A DNA stretch of 64,000 nucleotides from Bacteroidales bacterium (GTDB lineage Bacteria > Bacteroidota > Bacteroidia > Bacteroidales > UBA10428). The notes under the pieces are model-generated. The model saw nothing but the letters and a program-made list of their open reading frames with translations. It had not been told where the DNA came from and searched no databases. Below are positions 8,929 through 18,849 of this stretch, piece by piece. A program made the translations under genes and the position numbers. How positions within the stretch are numbered: the stretch's first letter is position 1; the number at the start of each line of letters is the position of its first letter. Location of the stretch: NCBI GenBank assembly GCA_016934395.1, contig JAFGSZ010000102.1, positions 31,950 through 95,949 of the forward strand. Direction: 5' to 3'.

Positions 8929-10014
8929 ATGAAGGATATGTACAGCTACGAATATTTAAATAATTTTACCCAACATGTATTTATTAAAATGGGATGTTCA
9001 AAGGAAGATGCCGATATGACTACCCGGGTTTTTCTTGCTGCCGAATTGCGCGGATTGTCTTCTCACGGCATGATCAGGATAAAAGATTATTATCAACTGT
9101 GGAAGGCCAACAGGATAAATATTAAGCCTAATGTCAGGATTGTTCATGAAACACCCAGTACAGCGGTTGTTGATGGTGATGGCGCTATTGGAATGATTGC
9201 TGCCACCAAATCGATGGAAATTGCAATTAAAAAAGCCAAAAATGCAGGCACAGGTTGGGTTTCAACAAGAGGATCGAATCACTTTGGAATTGCAGGCTAT
9301 TATGCCATGATGGCCCTTGAACATGATATGATCGGTATTACCATGACCAATGCCAATCCACTGGTCGCCCCTACTTTTTCTGTAAGCCGGTTACTGGGTA
9401 CAAATCCCATTGCCGTAGCCATACCCGCCAAAAACCAGCCTCCTTTTGTAGCTGATTTTTCTACCACACCTATTGCTCGTGGTAAACTGGCCGTGGCTGA
9501 AAAAAAAGGCGAAAAAACCTTACCGGGTTTTGTTCAGGATAAAAATGGGAATCCTTCCATTGAACCGACTATATTAAAAGAAGGTGGTTCAATGCTTACA
9601 CTTGGTGGAGATTTTGAACACGGAAGCCATAAGGGATACTGCATGAGTGCGGTAGTGGATATATTTTCCGCAGTACTATCCGGGGCAAATTTTGGTCCTT
9701 TTGTCCCACCTTCAGTAGCTTATCTGCCTGTATTGGATGAAAAGGTGGGTGAAGGAACAGGACATTTCTTCGGCGCTATGCGTATTGATGCCTTTCAGAA
9801 CTCTGAAGAATTTAAATCAAAAATGGATACATGGATAGAAACCTTCCGTAATGCAAAAAGCGCTCCCGGGAAACCAGCTGTTCAAATCCCCGGTGATCCC
9901 GAGCGTGAATTGGAAGAAAAAATACGGAAAGAAGGTATTCAGGTTATCCCGGCTGTGGCAAAAGAAATGAAAGAAATTGCAGAGAGTCTGGGAATTGAGT
10001 TTGAGATTTTATAA
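8929..10014 (+). CDS. Ldh-family malate/lactate/ureidoglycolate-type dehydrogenase
   Basis: NAD(P)-dependent oxidoreductase of the LDH2/MDH2 family (unrelated to Rossmann lactate dehydrogenases), 361 residues. Signatures are ELRGLSSHGMIRIKDY near the N-terminus with the catalytic-region His, STRGSNHFGIAGYY, GTNPIAVAIPA, DFSTTPIARGKL and GSHKGYCMSAVVDIF. Family members act on malate, sulfolactate, ureidoglycolate or related 2-hydroxy acids; the substrate is not readable here. The C-terminal part has a slightly longer linker (APGKPAVQIPGDPE) typical of the family. It stands alone between porT and a T9SS cargo gene. Confidence 0.9.
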   Translation: MKDMYSYEYLNNFTQHVFIKMGCSKEDADMTTRVFLAAELRGLSSHGMIRIKDYYQLWKANRINIKPNVRIVHETPSTAVVDGDGAIGMIAATKSMEIAIKKAKNAGTGWVSTRGSNHFGIAGYYAMMALEHDMIGITMTNANPLVAPTFSVSRLLGTNPIAVAIPAKNQPPFVADFSTTPIARGKLAVAEKKGEKTLPGFVQDKNGNPSIEPTILKEGGSMLTLGGDFEHGSHKGYCMSAVVDIFSAVLSGANFGPFVPPSVAYLPVLDEKVGEGTGHFFGAMRIDAFQNSEEFKSKMDTWIETFRNAKSAPGKPAVQIPGDPERELEEKIRKEGIQVIPAVAKEMKEIAESLGIEFEIL

Positions 10015-10183
10015 ACCGGGATTACGTCAATTTAACCTTTATTTTCTAATTCCTAATCGTTTATAATCATAGCGTTTGTCAAATAAGATTAAATTATTAC
10101 AAAAATAATTTATAGTTATTTGAAAATAATTTTTATCTTGTTGCTGATAGCACCTATTGCGTTAATGAAAACATTAATAATTT

Positions 10184-10663
10184 ATGAAAAAACTAATTAG
10201 CTTAACAGTTAGTTCCCTATTATATTTCAATTTATTATGGGGACAGGAGTTGGTTACTTCAGCAGGAGATATTTTTGAAAATGAAAATCTTGTAATGGAA
10301 TGGTCACTTGGTGAATGTGTAATTGAAACATTTTCAGCAACAAACATTATGATCACACAGGGATTTCATCAGAATAATTATATCATCAGCTCGGTATTTC
10401 AAGAATCAAATCTCAACGGTATAATTTCAGCATACCCTAATCCCGTTACAAGTGATATTAATATTTATTTTGAAATTGATCTTAATATCAGGAAAATCGA
10501 ATTATATAATGTTTCCGGACAAAAAGTGTTATCCGAAACTATACCAGAAAAACAGGTCTCCACTAAGATAAATATGACCATGTTTGATTCAGGTGTATAT
10601 ATGATAAAAATTTCTGACTCAAATAATAAGCAGTTAAGTATTGTAAAGATCGTTAAATATTAA
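10184..10663 (+). CDS. Small secreted protein with T9SS C-terminal sorting domain
   Basis: A 159-residue protein with a signal peptide ending NLLWGQE, a short body and a type-A T9SS sorting domain in the last ~75 residues. The sorting domain shows the hallmark AYPNPVTSDINIYFE, ELYNVSGQKVL, SGVYMIKI and a basic C-terminal VKIVKY. The body (SAGDIFENENLVMEWSLGE, ETFSATNIMITQGFHQ) is a pattern seen in many short Bacteroidota cargo proteins. It would cross the outer membrane by the T9SS and be anchored or released after cleavage. The next gene starts 11 bp later, so the two are almost certainly one transcript. Confidence 0.9.
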   Translation: MKKLISLTVSSLLYFNLLWGQELVTSAGDIFENENLVMEWSLGECVIETFSATNIMITQGFHQNNYIISSVFQESNLNGIISAYPNPVTSDINIYFEIDLNIRKIELYNVSGQKVLSETIPEKQVSTKINMTMFDSGVYMIKISDSNNKQLSIVKIVKY

Positions 10664-10673
10664 ACCTTTCATC

Positions 10674-12707
10674 ATGAAAAAACTAACTTTTCTGGCAATA
10701 CTACTTTTAACAGGTAGTATTGCGTTAATTGCCCAGGCTCCTCAACAGTTTAAATATCAGGCTGTAGTGCGTGACAATACAGGTACTGTAATTTCTGATC
10801 AATCCGTTGGTATCCGAATAAGTATTATACAAGGAACTGTAAGCGGACAGGCAGAGTATATCGAAACTTTTACTTGCACAACCTCAGTTTTTGGACTTAT
10901 TAATTTAAATATCGGAACAGGTGATGTTTATTCCGGTAATTTTTCATCCATTAACTGGAGTAATGGCCCGTTTTTTATAAAAATTGAAATTGATCCTGAT
11001 AATGGTACTAATTTTCAGGAGTTGGGAATCTCGCAACTATTGAGTGTTCCATATGCCCTACACTCAAAAACAGCAGAACAAATTACTGGTACTATTAATG
11101 AAACTGATCCTGTTTTTGAAGCCTGGGATAAAAATTCCGGTATTATTATTAGTAAAAACCAGATTAGTGATCTGCAAAATTACATTACAGATGAAAGCGA
11201 TCCTATATTTACAACATGGGACAAGAGTACTGATATTAGCATAACCGAAAATCAAATAAGTGACCTGAATCATTTTACTACAGAAAATGAAACTGATCCT
11301 CTATTTCGTACATCTGCAGCTGGTGCAATCTCCAGTAATGATATAGTAAACTGGAATAACAAAATAGACTCAGAAACAGATGGTTCAATTACTAACGAAT
11401 TACAAAACCTTAACTATTCAAATGATACATTATCAATATCAAATGGTAATAGTGTCTATGTGCCAAATTATTGGAATGGGAACGATGATGCAACAAGCAT
11501 AATGTTTAGTCCGGAAGGCAAAGGTACAAACCGGGGTATTGGAATTTTACAATTAGATGAAGTTAGTGATATTTTCGGTATACAATCTTACGATTTGAAT
11601 GCTGAAACTATTGGGCCACTAAAACTGGCACTTTTTGGTGAGCATGTTTATATTAATGATAAAGAAGGCTGGAGACTAGGAAATGTGGGTATTGGAACAT
11701 CAAGATTTGAAATTCCATCTGAAAAATTAGAAGTTGGCGGCATGATTTATTCCAACAGTAAAGGATTTAAATTTCCTGACGGATCCGTTCAAACAACGGC
11801 TGCATACAATTCTTTTTCTCCCTGGAAATCCATTAATAATGATATTTATTATAATGATGGTAAGGTTGGAATTGGAACTTCTGACCCTGATTTTATTTTA
11901 GATATTGTAGGTAATGCAGGAGAAACAGATGACAAGCATTTTTTATCCATAACGAATACAAATACATCCACTATCTCCGATGTTGCTATACAGTTAAAAA
12001 GCGGATATAATACCGGTAATCAATCAAGAGGTACATTAGGTGTTGTTCCTTTAAATTATTCGCTAGCACCTTATTTACAGGGATATACACATCTGACCAG
12101 CTATAATAAAGGGGTAGCTATTCGAGCTCATACCATTGATGGAAACATTAAATTTATTACCGGAGGAAATTCATCGGAATATGTAAGGATGAATATTGAT
12201 TCTGATGGTAATATAGGTATCGGAACATCTGAACCTTTTTCAAAATTCTCAGTTGTAAAAAAGGATCCCTATATTGCTTTTAATTCAAATACCCAGATCG
12301 CAGATTTTAGGAGGAATTATGAAGGCCATAGTGCAGGTGTAGCAATATATGGTTACCCTGATATTGACGAGATGACTGAATATATGAGAAATTCGGTTAT
12401 GTTTTATACTATGGATGATGCAAAGAACCTTAAGCTTTGTGCTCACCAGGTAGGAGGTACAATACAATTCATAACTGATGGTTGGGACAATACATCATAC
12501 GAAAAAATGAGAATAGATAATACTGGTAATATAGGGATTGGAACTATTGAACCAGGCTCTAAACTTGAAGTTGCTGATGGTGATATTTTTATTAGTGATA
12601 TTAATAAAGGAGTAATAATGAAATCCCCGGATGGCCAGTGTTGGAGAATGACTGTTGATAATTCCGGTTCGTTAATCTCCACAGCAATTACCTGTCCTAC
12701 TAAATAA
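10674..12707 (+). CDS. Secreted tail-fibre-like repeat protein
   Basis: A 677-residue exported protein with a signal peptide (about residues 1-21, ending IALIAQ) and the common Bacteroidota opening APQQFKYQAVVRDNTG, an N-terminal beta domain to about residue 130. Next come about three spaced ETDP-x-F / NQISDL repeats (11098-11310). Four later GNVGIGTS-like motifs (VGIGTSRFE, VGIGTSDPD, IGIGTSEPF, IGIGTIEPG) are typical of phage tail-fibre-like shafts. It has no T9SS sorting domain of its own and no recognisable S74 autoprotease end; the last residues are GSLISTAITCPTK. It is coupled to the preceding T9SS cargo gene. Function unknown; a surface fibre or adhesin is inference. Confidence 0.8.
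   Translation: MKKLTFLAILLLTGSIALIAQAPQQFKYQAVVRDNTGTVISDQSVGIRISIIQGTVSGQAEYIETFTCTTSVFGLINLNIGTGDVYSGNFSSINWSNGPFFIKIEIDPDNGTNFQELGISQLLSVPYALHSKTAEQITGTINETDPVFEAWDKNSGIIISKNQISDLQNYITDESDPIFTTWDKSTDISITENQISDLNHFTTENETDPLFRTSAAGAISSNDIVNWNNKIDSETDGSITNELQNLNYSNDTLSISNGNSVYVPNYWNGNDDATSIMFSPEGKGTNRGIGILQLDEVSDIFGIQSYDLNAETIGPLKLALFGEHVYINDKEGWRLGNVGIGTSRFEIPSEKLEVGGMIYSNSKGFKFPDGSVQTTAAYNSFSPWKSINNDIYYNDGKVGIGTSDPDFILDIVGNAGETDDKHFLSITNTNTSTISDVAIQLKSGYNTGNQSRGTLGVVPLNYSLAPYLQGYTHLTSYNKGVAIRAHTIDGNIKFITGGNSSEYVRMNIDSDGNIGIGTSEPFSKFSVVKKDPYIAFNSNTQIADFRRNYEGHSAGVAIYGYPDIDEMTEYMRNSVMFYTMDDAKNLKLCAHQVGGTIQFITDGWDNTSYEKMRIDNTGNIGIGTIEPGSKLEVADGDIFISDINKGVIMKSPDGQCWRMTVDNSGSLISTAITCPTK
11098..11310 (+). 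repeat. Degenerate in-frame ETDP/NQISDL repeats
   Basis: Within the 10674 gene about three copies of a roughly 34-codon unit are visible. Each has (N)E-T/S-DP-x-F, often W-DK-S, and an I-x-x-NQISDL segment. DNA identity between copies is partial, so this is an old protein-level repeat rather than a recent duplication. Confidence 0.65.
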
Positions 12708-12728
12708 CAAAAAAAATCTCTAATAAGT

Positions 12729-12757
12729 AATCCCGGCCAAAAACCGGGATTTTTTTA
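12729..12757. terminator. Bidirectional terminator between the repeat protein and nitroreductase
   Basis: AATCCCGG (12729-12736), a 7-nt loop and CCGGGATT (12744-12751) form a perfect 8-bp stem followed by a T-run on the plus strand. The nitroreductase stop at 12755 converges on the same hairpin; the minus-strand side has only a weaker T-run (from the loop-side A tract), so it may end that transcript less well. Confidence 0.8.
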
Positions 12758-13504
12758 TTCATTATTCATAAATCCCTGTTTTTCTATAACTTTTAAAAAT
12801 TCTTTGGAAAAAAACACATTGTCCTTTTTTGTATACCGGTTGTCGGTAAAAATCTGGGCCAGGGTTTCTTTCTTGTTTTCTTTGAGCAATTGTAAAGTCT
12901 GTTCCAAACCTTCTTTATCTTCATAAATTTTATTGATGTCCTTTTCACTATAATCCTTATATTTCTCATAATGAATAACTCCATCAAGCGGAATCCGATC
13001 TGTTAATTCAGGTTCTTCATCAGGATATCCCAGAGCCAATGCAGCTACAGGTACAACTCCAATTGGGAGATTTAATATATCAATAATTTTCTCTGCCATA
13101 TAAGTAGCAGTGCCCAGGTAGCAAATGCCAAGTCCATGGGTTTCTGCAGCCAACGCTACATTTTGAGAAACCAGCAAGGCATCTATTGCGGCAGTAAAAA
13201 AAGATAAAAAATTATCATATCCCGGTATGGCTTTACGCTGCCTGCACCATTTATTAAACCTGTTAAAATCGGCGCAAAAGGTTATATGCACCGGGGCCTG
13301 TAACACCATATTCTGCTTAAAATGTGCTTCCCATAATTGACTCCTGATTTCTTTATCCCGGGTCACAACCATGCTGTATACCTGCATATTCCCGGTTGTT
13401 GATGCCCGGGTCCCGGCTGCCAGTATCTCTTCCAGAACCTTATCTTCTATAAGTTTTTGCTTATATTTTCGGATTGATTTATGATTAAAAATAGTATCAA
13501 GCAT
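12755..13504 (-). CDS. Nitroreductase family protein (NfsA/FRP type)
   Basis: FMN-dependent NAD(P)H oxidoreductase of 249 residues. The N-terminus has the family pattern HKSIRKYKQKLIEDKVLEEILAAG followed by RASTTGNMQVYSMVVTRD (FMN phosphate and ring contacts). HGLGICYLGTATY and PVAALALGYPDEEPEL are the NfsA/Frp-like later signatures. Members reduce flavins, quinones or nitro compounds; the physiological substrate is not readable. It is divergent from the phzF-like gene with a 116-bp gap and stands alone. Confidence 0.9.
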   Translation of the reverse strand: MLDTIFNHKSIRKYKQKLIEDKVLEEILAAGTRASTTGNMQVYSMVVTRDKEIRSQLWEAHFKQNMVLQAPVHITFCADFNRFNKWCRQRKAIPGYDNFLSFFTAAIDALLVSQNVALAAETHGLGICYLGTATYMAEKIIDILNLPIGVVPVAALALGYPDEEPELTDRIPLDGVIHYEKYKDYSEKDINKIYEDKEGLEQTLQLLKENKKETLAQIFTDNRYTKKDNVFFSKEFLKVIEKQGFMNNE

Positions 13505-13572
13505 AGGTAAAAATTTTAAAATACAATATTAACAAGAATTGAGGTTAAAGAAAATTCAGCTGAAAAAAAGTT

Positions 13573-13603
13573 TTTGTTCTCAGAAAAATACAAATTAATT
13601 TTG
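13573..13603 (+). promoter_or_regulatory. Promoter of the PhzF-family gene
   Basis: TTTG (13573-13576), 19 bp, then TAATTTTG (13596-13603): a close match to the Bacteroidota -33/-7 consensus and spacing. Transcription would start near 13610, only about 10 nt before the ATG at 13621, so the mRNA is nearly leaderless. Confidence 0.65.
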
Positions 13604-13620
13604 ATTTAAAATTTTAAAAG

Positions 13621-14523
13621 ATGATCACTATTCAGTATTTCCATGTTGATGTTTTTACCGATAAACAATTCGGAGGCAATCAGCTTGCTGTTATCCCCAA
13701 TGCTCTTAACCTGTCGGATGAACTTATGCAAAAAATTGCCCGGGAGTTTAATTTTTCCGAAACTACTTTTGTCCTTCCGCCTGAAAAACCGGAAAGTGAC
13801 TGCAAAGTAAGAATCTTTACTCCTGAAAACGAAATGCCAACCGCCGGACATCCAACTATTGGAACATCCTTTGTTTTATTAAGCGAGAGACTATTGCAGC
13901 CAAAAGTACCCGGAGTACTTCTTATGGAACAGAAAATAGGTGATATTAAAGTTTCATATCAAATGTTGGAAAATTCCATTCATTCGATTACCATGAGACA
14001 ACCATTACCGGAATTTGGGCCAATTTTTAACGATACAAAACTTATCGCCGAAATTTTATCTGTTTCACAGCATGAAATTGACCCTAGGTATCCTGTTCAA
14101 AGTGTTTCATGTGGAAATAATTTCCTTTTTATTCCAGTGAAGTCTATCGAAATATTAAAAAAAGTTAAGATTCGAGCCGACCTGTTAGAATTACATAAGA
14201 CCCGGCTTGATTCTACTGAATTTTATATTTTTTCACTGGAAACATTACAAAAAAAAGCTGCCACCCATGGAAGGATGTTTGCTCCGATGTTTGGTATCTG
14301 GGAAGATCCGGCTACTGGCAGTGCAAGTGGCCCCCTGGGTTGCTACCTGGTAAAACATGGCATTTCGAATGGCAAAAATATAATTTGTGAGCAGGGCTAT
14401 GAAATGGGTCGCCCCAGCATAATTAATGTGGATATAGAACATATTAACCATAAGATAACTGAAATTAAAGTGGGGGGAACATGCGTTTTTGTGGCACAGG
14501 GTAATTTAAATATAGAAAATTAA
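13621..14523 (+). CDS. PhzF-family isomerase/epimerase
   Basis: A 300-residue protein of the PhzF family, with the two-lobe diaminopimelate-epimerase-like fold. Visible signatures are [19 protein letters not shown] at the N-terminus, [12 protein letters not shown] containing the catalytic-type Glu, [19 protein letters not shown] and [15 protein letters not shown] in the C-terminal lobe. PhzF itself isomerises a phenazine precursor, but no phenazine genes are near, and most PhzF-like proteins have no assigned substrate. The N-terminal MITIQYF start is natural. Single gene. Confidence 0.9.
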   Translation: MITIQYFHVDVFTDKQFGGNQLAVIPNALNLSDELMQKIAREFNFSETTFVLPPEKPESDCKVRIFTPENEMPTAGHPTIGTSFVLLSERLLQPKVPGVLLMEQKIGDIKVSYQMLENSIHSITMRQPLPEFGPIFNDTKLIAEILSVSQHEIDPRYPVQSVSCGNNFLFIPVKSIEILKKVKIRADLLELHKTRLDSTEFYIFSLETLQKKAATHGRMFAPMFGIWEDPATGSASGPLGCYLVKHGISNGKNIICEQGYEMGRPSIINVDIEHINHKITEIKVGGTCVFVAQGNLNIEN

Positions 14524-14743
14524 TCGGTTCTTTATTGATTCCCTTTATGCCCGATTCAACCCGAAATAGTTGGTCAGATTTTTTAATTATATAAAATAAA
14601 CTTTTAATCAAGTAAAACAATTCATTGACCAAACATAAGATTTTAAAATGTAACAAATGAAAAACCAAAACGTATCAAACAAAAATCTTCACAGTGAAGG
14701 CAATTTTCTAATCAATTTTTTGTTTTTGTTAAAAAGTCTTATA

Positions 14744-14869
14744 ATGAAAAAAACTATTTTAATCTTCGCAGCTTTAATATTATTACTGGGAAGTATGACA
14801 TCTTGCAACGAGAAAATATGTCCGGCATATGCCAATAATGATCAGACACAGGTTGAAAATCAGGGTTGA
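14744..14869 (+). CDS. Tiny CPAY-motif lipoprotein, copy 1
   Basis: A 41-residue predicted lipoprotein: signal peptide MKKTILIFAALILLLGSMTS, lipobox Cys21, then NEKICPAYANN and a polar tail. The mature part is only 21 residues. An in-frame ATG at 14657 would add 29 residues ahead of the signal peptide; I reject that start because it buries the lipoprotein signal. The motif CPAY lies five residues after the lipid Cys and recurs in the next small gene. Function not recognised. Confidence 0.7.
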   Translation: MKKTILIFAALILLLGSMTSCNEKICPAYANNDQTQVENQG

Positions 14870-14928
14870 AGTTTTTTTTAATTCACTAAATTTCTTATTT
14901 TTAAATTTCAAACTAAATATCCAAGATC

Positions 14929-15057
14929 ATGAAAAGATTTCTAGGCTTGATTGTGTTAATCGTATTTGTTGCTTGCATGTTGATCTCTTGTGGTGGAACT
15001 AAAACCTGCCCTGCCTATGGTAAGGTAATTTCAGAGCAAACCGAAACTAATAGTTAA
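14929..15057 (+). CDS. Tiny CPAY-motif lipoprotein, copy 2
   Basis: A 42-residue predicted lipoprotein 59 bp after the first. Signal peptide MKRFLGLIVLIVFVACMLIS, lipobox Cys21, then GGTKTCPAYGKV and the tail SEQTETNS. The lipid Cys is at the same position as in copy 1 and CPAY is six residues further on. The two signal peptides differ, so the shared motif is not just recent duplication. It precedes a beta-barrel gene by 80 bp on the same strand. Function not recognised. Confidence 0.7.
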   Translation: MKRFLGLIVLIVFVACMLISCGGTKTCPAYGKVISEQTETNS

Positions 15058-15137
15058 TCCCCTTCACATATATTTTTCATAAATAATTTGTAATTTAGCC
15101 ATCCTAAGTTCATCTGAAATTTTTTCAGATTACAAGT

Positions 15138-15941
15138 ATGGCTATACGTAGATATATTACATTTACAATAATAGGAATATTGTATTTCGGGCAATTATCC
15201 GGTCAGGGAGAAATTGATGACCTGGATAAAATATTCTATCGTAATGAGCGGACGTATGCCTTTCTGCTTAATTCTAACGGTATAGCAGGTAATTTCAGGT
15301 TTGCCCGAAGAATGGATGCATTTAAGAAAACCTTATACGAGGTTGATTTTGCCCATGTGAAACATTCAAAAGAAATAAAATTAACAAACACCAGCTACCC
15401 TACCCGCAGTTTTGTTTATGGTAAAGTAAACCAGGTATTTTTTCTTCGCGGTGGATTCGGCTTACAAAAGGAACTTTTTCGAAAATTCGACCGCGGAGGT
15501 ATTTCCATTCGCTATTTTTATAATATCGGCCCCTCGCTAAGCTTATTAAAGCCCATTTATTACGAGGTGTTATATTATAATTCAAATCCGCTTGAAGCCA
15601 ATGAGCTCAGAATAGAAAAATTTGAAGTGGGACAGCATACTACCACAGGATATATTCAGGGGAAAGCTTCTTTTTTTAAAGGGTTTAACGAGATTAGTGT
15701 GGTCCCGGGCGGATATGCCAAGCTCGGGGTTACTTTCGAATTCAGTAAATTCGACGAAATCTTTCATTCACTTGAAGCGGGTGTGATATTTGACACCTTT
15801 CTGAAAGATATACCTATTATGGCTGTCGAAAAAAATAACCAGTTCTTTTTTACACTTTTTATTAGCTATCGTTTTGGAAGGGTTATCAATGCTCAGTTTA
15901 AAGAAAAAAAGACCAAATTGGATGAGATCATTGTAAATTAA
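15138..15941 (+). CDS. Predicted outer-membrane beta-barrel protein, unknown function
   Basis: A 267-residue protein with a cleavable signal (ending GQLSGQ). The mature part alternates short aromatic-rich strands (TYAFLLNSNGIAGNFRFARR, QVFFLRGGFGLQKEL, ISIRYFYNIGPSLSLLKP, AKLGVTFEFSKFD, FFFTLFISYRFGR), as expected for a small barrel. No catalytic motif is seen. It follows the two CPAY lipoproteins in the same direction, so a lipoprotein-barrel partnership is possible but unproven. The lysine-rich C-terminal tail after the last strand would be periplasmic. Confidence 0.65.
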   Translation: MAIRRYITFTIIGILYFGQLSGQGEIDDLDKIFYRNERTYAFLLNSNGIAGNFRFARRMDAFKKTLYEVDFAHVKHSKEIKLTNTSYPTRSFVYGKVNQVFFLRGGFGLQKELFRKFDRGGISIRYFYNIGPSLSLLKPIYYEVLYYNSNPLEANELRIEKFEVGQHTTTGYIQGKASFFKGFNEISVVPGGYAKLGVTFEFSKFDEIFHSLEAGVIFDTFLKDIPIMAVEKNNQFFFTLFISYRFGRVINAQFKEKKTKLDEIIVN

Positions 15942-16033
15942 ATCGCCTCCAATATTCATCTTACTTAAACTTTACTATTCGTTTTCTTGTTGTTAGTATT
16001 ATAACAATATGCTTAAATCAATAGCTCTAAAAA

Positions 16034-17125
<1,092 letters not shown>

Positions 17126-17143
17126 GAAATATTTCAATAAACC

Positions 17144-17180
17144 AAAAGCGGCTGTCCTTAATCCGGACAGCCGCTTTTTT
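17144..17180. terminator. Bidirectional terminator between gapA and siaC-like gene
   Basis: A 14-bp perfect stem: AAAAGCGGCTGTCC (17144-17157) and GGACAGCCGCTTTT (17165-17178) around a 7-nt loop. A/T flanks lie on both sides, so it can end gapA from the left and the siaC-like gene (stop at 17197) from the right. Confidence 0.9.
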
Positions 17181-17196
17181 TTATAAAAATAATATT

Positions 17197-17574
17197 TTAC
17201 ACATATTCAATAAGATTAAAAGGTATTCGTAAAGAGGTTTTGAAATGTTCTCCCAAACTCTGAATGGCCTCATCATCTTCCTCATAATACCAGTTAACTA
17301 CACAATTATTACCCTCACTGTATTTTTTCTTAATCATCCTGAAAATACTTAACAAATATTTTGATGATCCGCTATTAATATATTCCAGAAAAAGTTCCAG
17401 TTGTGTAATTTGCGCCGGATTACTGTAATATTCTTCAAGCCAGTTGATTAAATTTTCGAAAAACTCACCTGGATTCTCAGGAATTGAACGGCCTTCAATC
17501 TTTAATAATCCTGTTTCCGGATTAAATTCAATACCCGGAGTATTGGGAGTTTTATTAATTTTCAATAACCGCAT
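17197..17574 (-). CDS. SiaC-family regulatory phosphoprotein (DUF1987)
   Basis: A 125-residue protein of the DUF1987/SiaC family. Typical are the N-terminal TPNTPGIEFNPETGLLKIEGRSIPENP and the FLEYINSGSSKYLLSIF segment. In Pseudomonas SiaC a Thr at position 68 is phosphorylated by SiaB and dephosphorylated by SiaA; here Ser68 sits in the same motif, a likely phosphosite by inference. No SiaA/SiaB or histidine-kinase gene is nearby. It begins 24 bp after the MacB-type permease stop, so the two are probably co-transcribed. Confidence 0.85.
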   Translation of the reverse strand: MRLLKINKTPNTPGIEFNPETGLLKIEGRSIPENPGEFFENLINWLEEYYSNPAQITQLELFLEYINSGSSKYLLSIFRMIKKKYSEGNNCVVNWYYEEDDEAIQSLGEHFKTSLRIPFNLIEYV

Positions 17575-17598
17575 GTTTTATATAGGTTTTTTTAGTTT

Positions 17599-18849
17599 CT
17601 ATTCGTATCGTAAGGCAATTATTGGATCCAACTTCGAGGCTTTTATGGCAGGAAAAATTCCTGAAACCAAGCCCACAACTGTACATAATAAAATGCCTGC
17701 CACCATCCAGTGCCATGGAATTATAAATGCCGATTTAAGAATCAAAGATACAATGTTGCCCACAATTATTCCTAAAACTATTCCAACAACACCACCATAC
17801 TGGCAAATTAAAATGGCTTCAAAAAGAAATTGTTGTTTTATAAAACTTCTTTTTGCGCCAATAGCCTTCCGTATTCCTATTTCACGTGTTCGTTCCGTAA
17901 CCGATACGAGCATGATATTCATAAGTCCAATGGCTGCTCCAAATAACGTAACCATTCCGATAATTGTTGCCGCAATAGTAACATATTTTATATTTTCGAT
18001 AAGCATTTTAGCCAGATTATCGCTTTTTGTGATGTTAAAATCCGATTCATCAGTAACATGTAAATTGCGAATTATCCTGAATAAACTCTCCGCCTGTCCC
18101 ACTGTTAATTCATACTGTGTGATGCTTTGCGGTGTTACGCTAATGGAATAGTTCATGTTTGGACGCGAAAAATATTGCCTCACTACACTATAGGGCAGCA
18201 AACAAATATTATCGTTTCCCATTACCGATGAACCTTTTTCTTTTAAAATCCCGATTATCTTAAATTTTCCACTTCCAATGGAAATTACTTTTCCAATAGC
18301 CGATTCCCCTTTTTCAAATATTTTTTTCTCAACATCCTTTCCTATAACCACAAAATTTCTGTTCATCTCTATCTCCTGAGCACTGAAATATCTGCCTTCA
18401 GAAACTTCATATCCCGCGGTAAGCGGATAATTTTCATCCGTACCCATTACCGTTACATTGGGATTTGTCTTTTTAGACTTTTGTTTTACAGTGGCTGTTC
18501 CGGATGCATATACTGAAATAGCCGTAATTGCAGGAAAGTTAAAACGCTCTTTAAATTCCCTGGCCTGACGATATGAAATATAGGCATAGTTTTTACGACG
18601 GTATTGTTTATTACCTAGATGCACATTCATCCCCCTGCTTTCAATGGTAAAAGTATTTGCCCCCATTGTTGCAAACTGATTGCTTATTGAACCTTTTATT
18701 GAATCGATAGCTGTAAGAATTCCTACCAATGCCATTATTCCAAAACCAATAATAAGAATAGTTAATACTGCACGTACCATGTTTGCCCTTATGGAACTTG
18801 AAGATATATGATATATTTCTCTTAATATGGCAAGATATTTCATCAGCAT
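17599..18849 (-). CDS. MacB/FtsX-type ABC transporter permease
   Basis: A 416-residue permease of the MacB family: N-terminal membrane segment (about residues 22-45), a large periplasmic MacB-core domain to about residue 280, then three membrane helices of the FtsX domain. The cytoplasmic coupling segment SVTERTREIGIRKAIGAKR between helices 2 and 3 is diagnostic, and the end SKLDPIIALRYE is typical. Such permeases work with an ATPase in lipoprotein release, peptide or drug export; no ATPase gene is adjacent. ATG at 18849 or 18843 may be used. It likely shares an mRNA with the SiaC-like gene. Confidence 0.9.
   Translation of the reverse strand: MLMKYLAILREIYHISSSSIRANMVRAVLTILIIGFGIMALVGILTAIDSIKGSISNQFATMGANTFTIESRGMNVHLGNKQYRRKNYAYISYRQAREFKERFNFPAITAISVYASGTATVKQKSKKTNPNVTVMGTDENYPLTAGYEVSEGRYFSAQEIEMNRNFVVIGKDVEKKIFEKGESAIGKVISIGSGKFKIIGILKEKGSSVMGNDNICLLPYSVVRQYFSRPNMNYSISVTPQSITQYELTVGQAESLFRIIRNLHVTDESDFNITKSDNLAKMLIENIKYVTIAATIIGMVTLFGAAIGLMNIMLVSVTERTREIGIRKAIGAKRSFIKQQFLFEAILICQYGGVVGIVLGIIVGNIVSLILKSAFIIPWHWMVAGILLCTVVGLVSGIFPAIKASKLDPIIALRYE

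Noticed and set aside
17444..18151. 235-residue plus-strand open frame
   Set aside because: Antisense to the MacB-type permease and the SiaC-like gene, both of which have clear family motifs.
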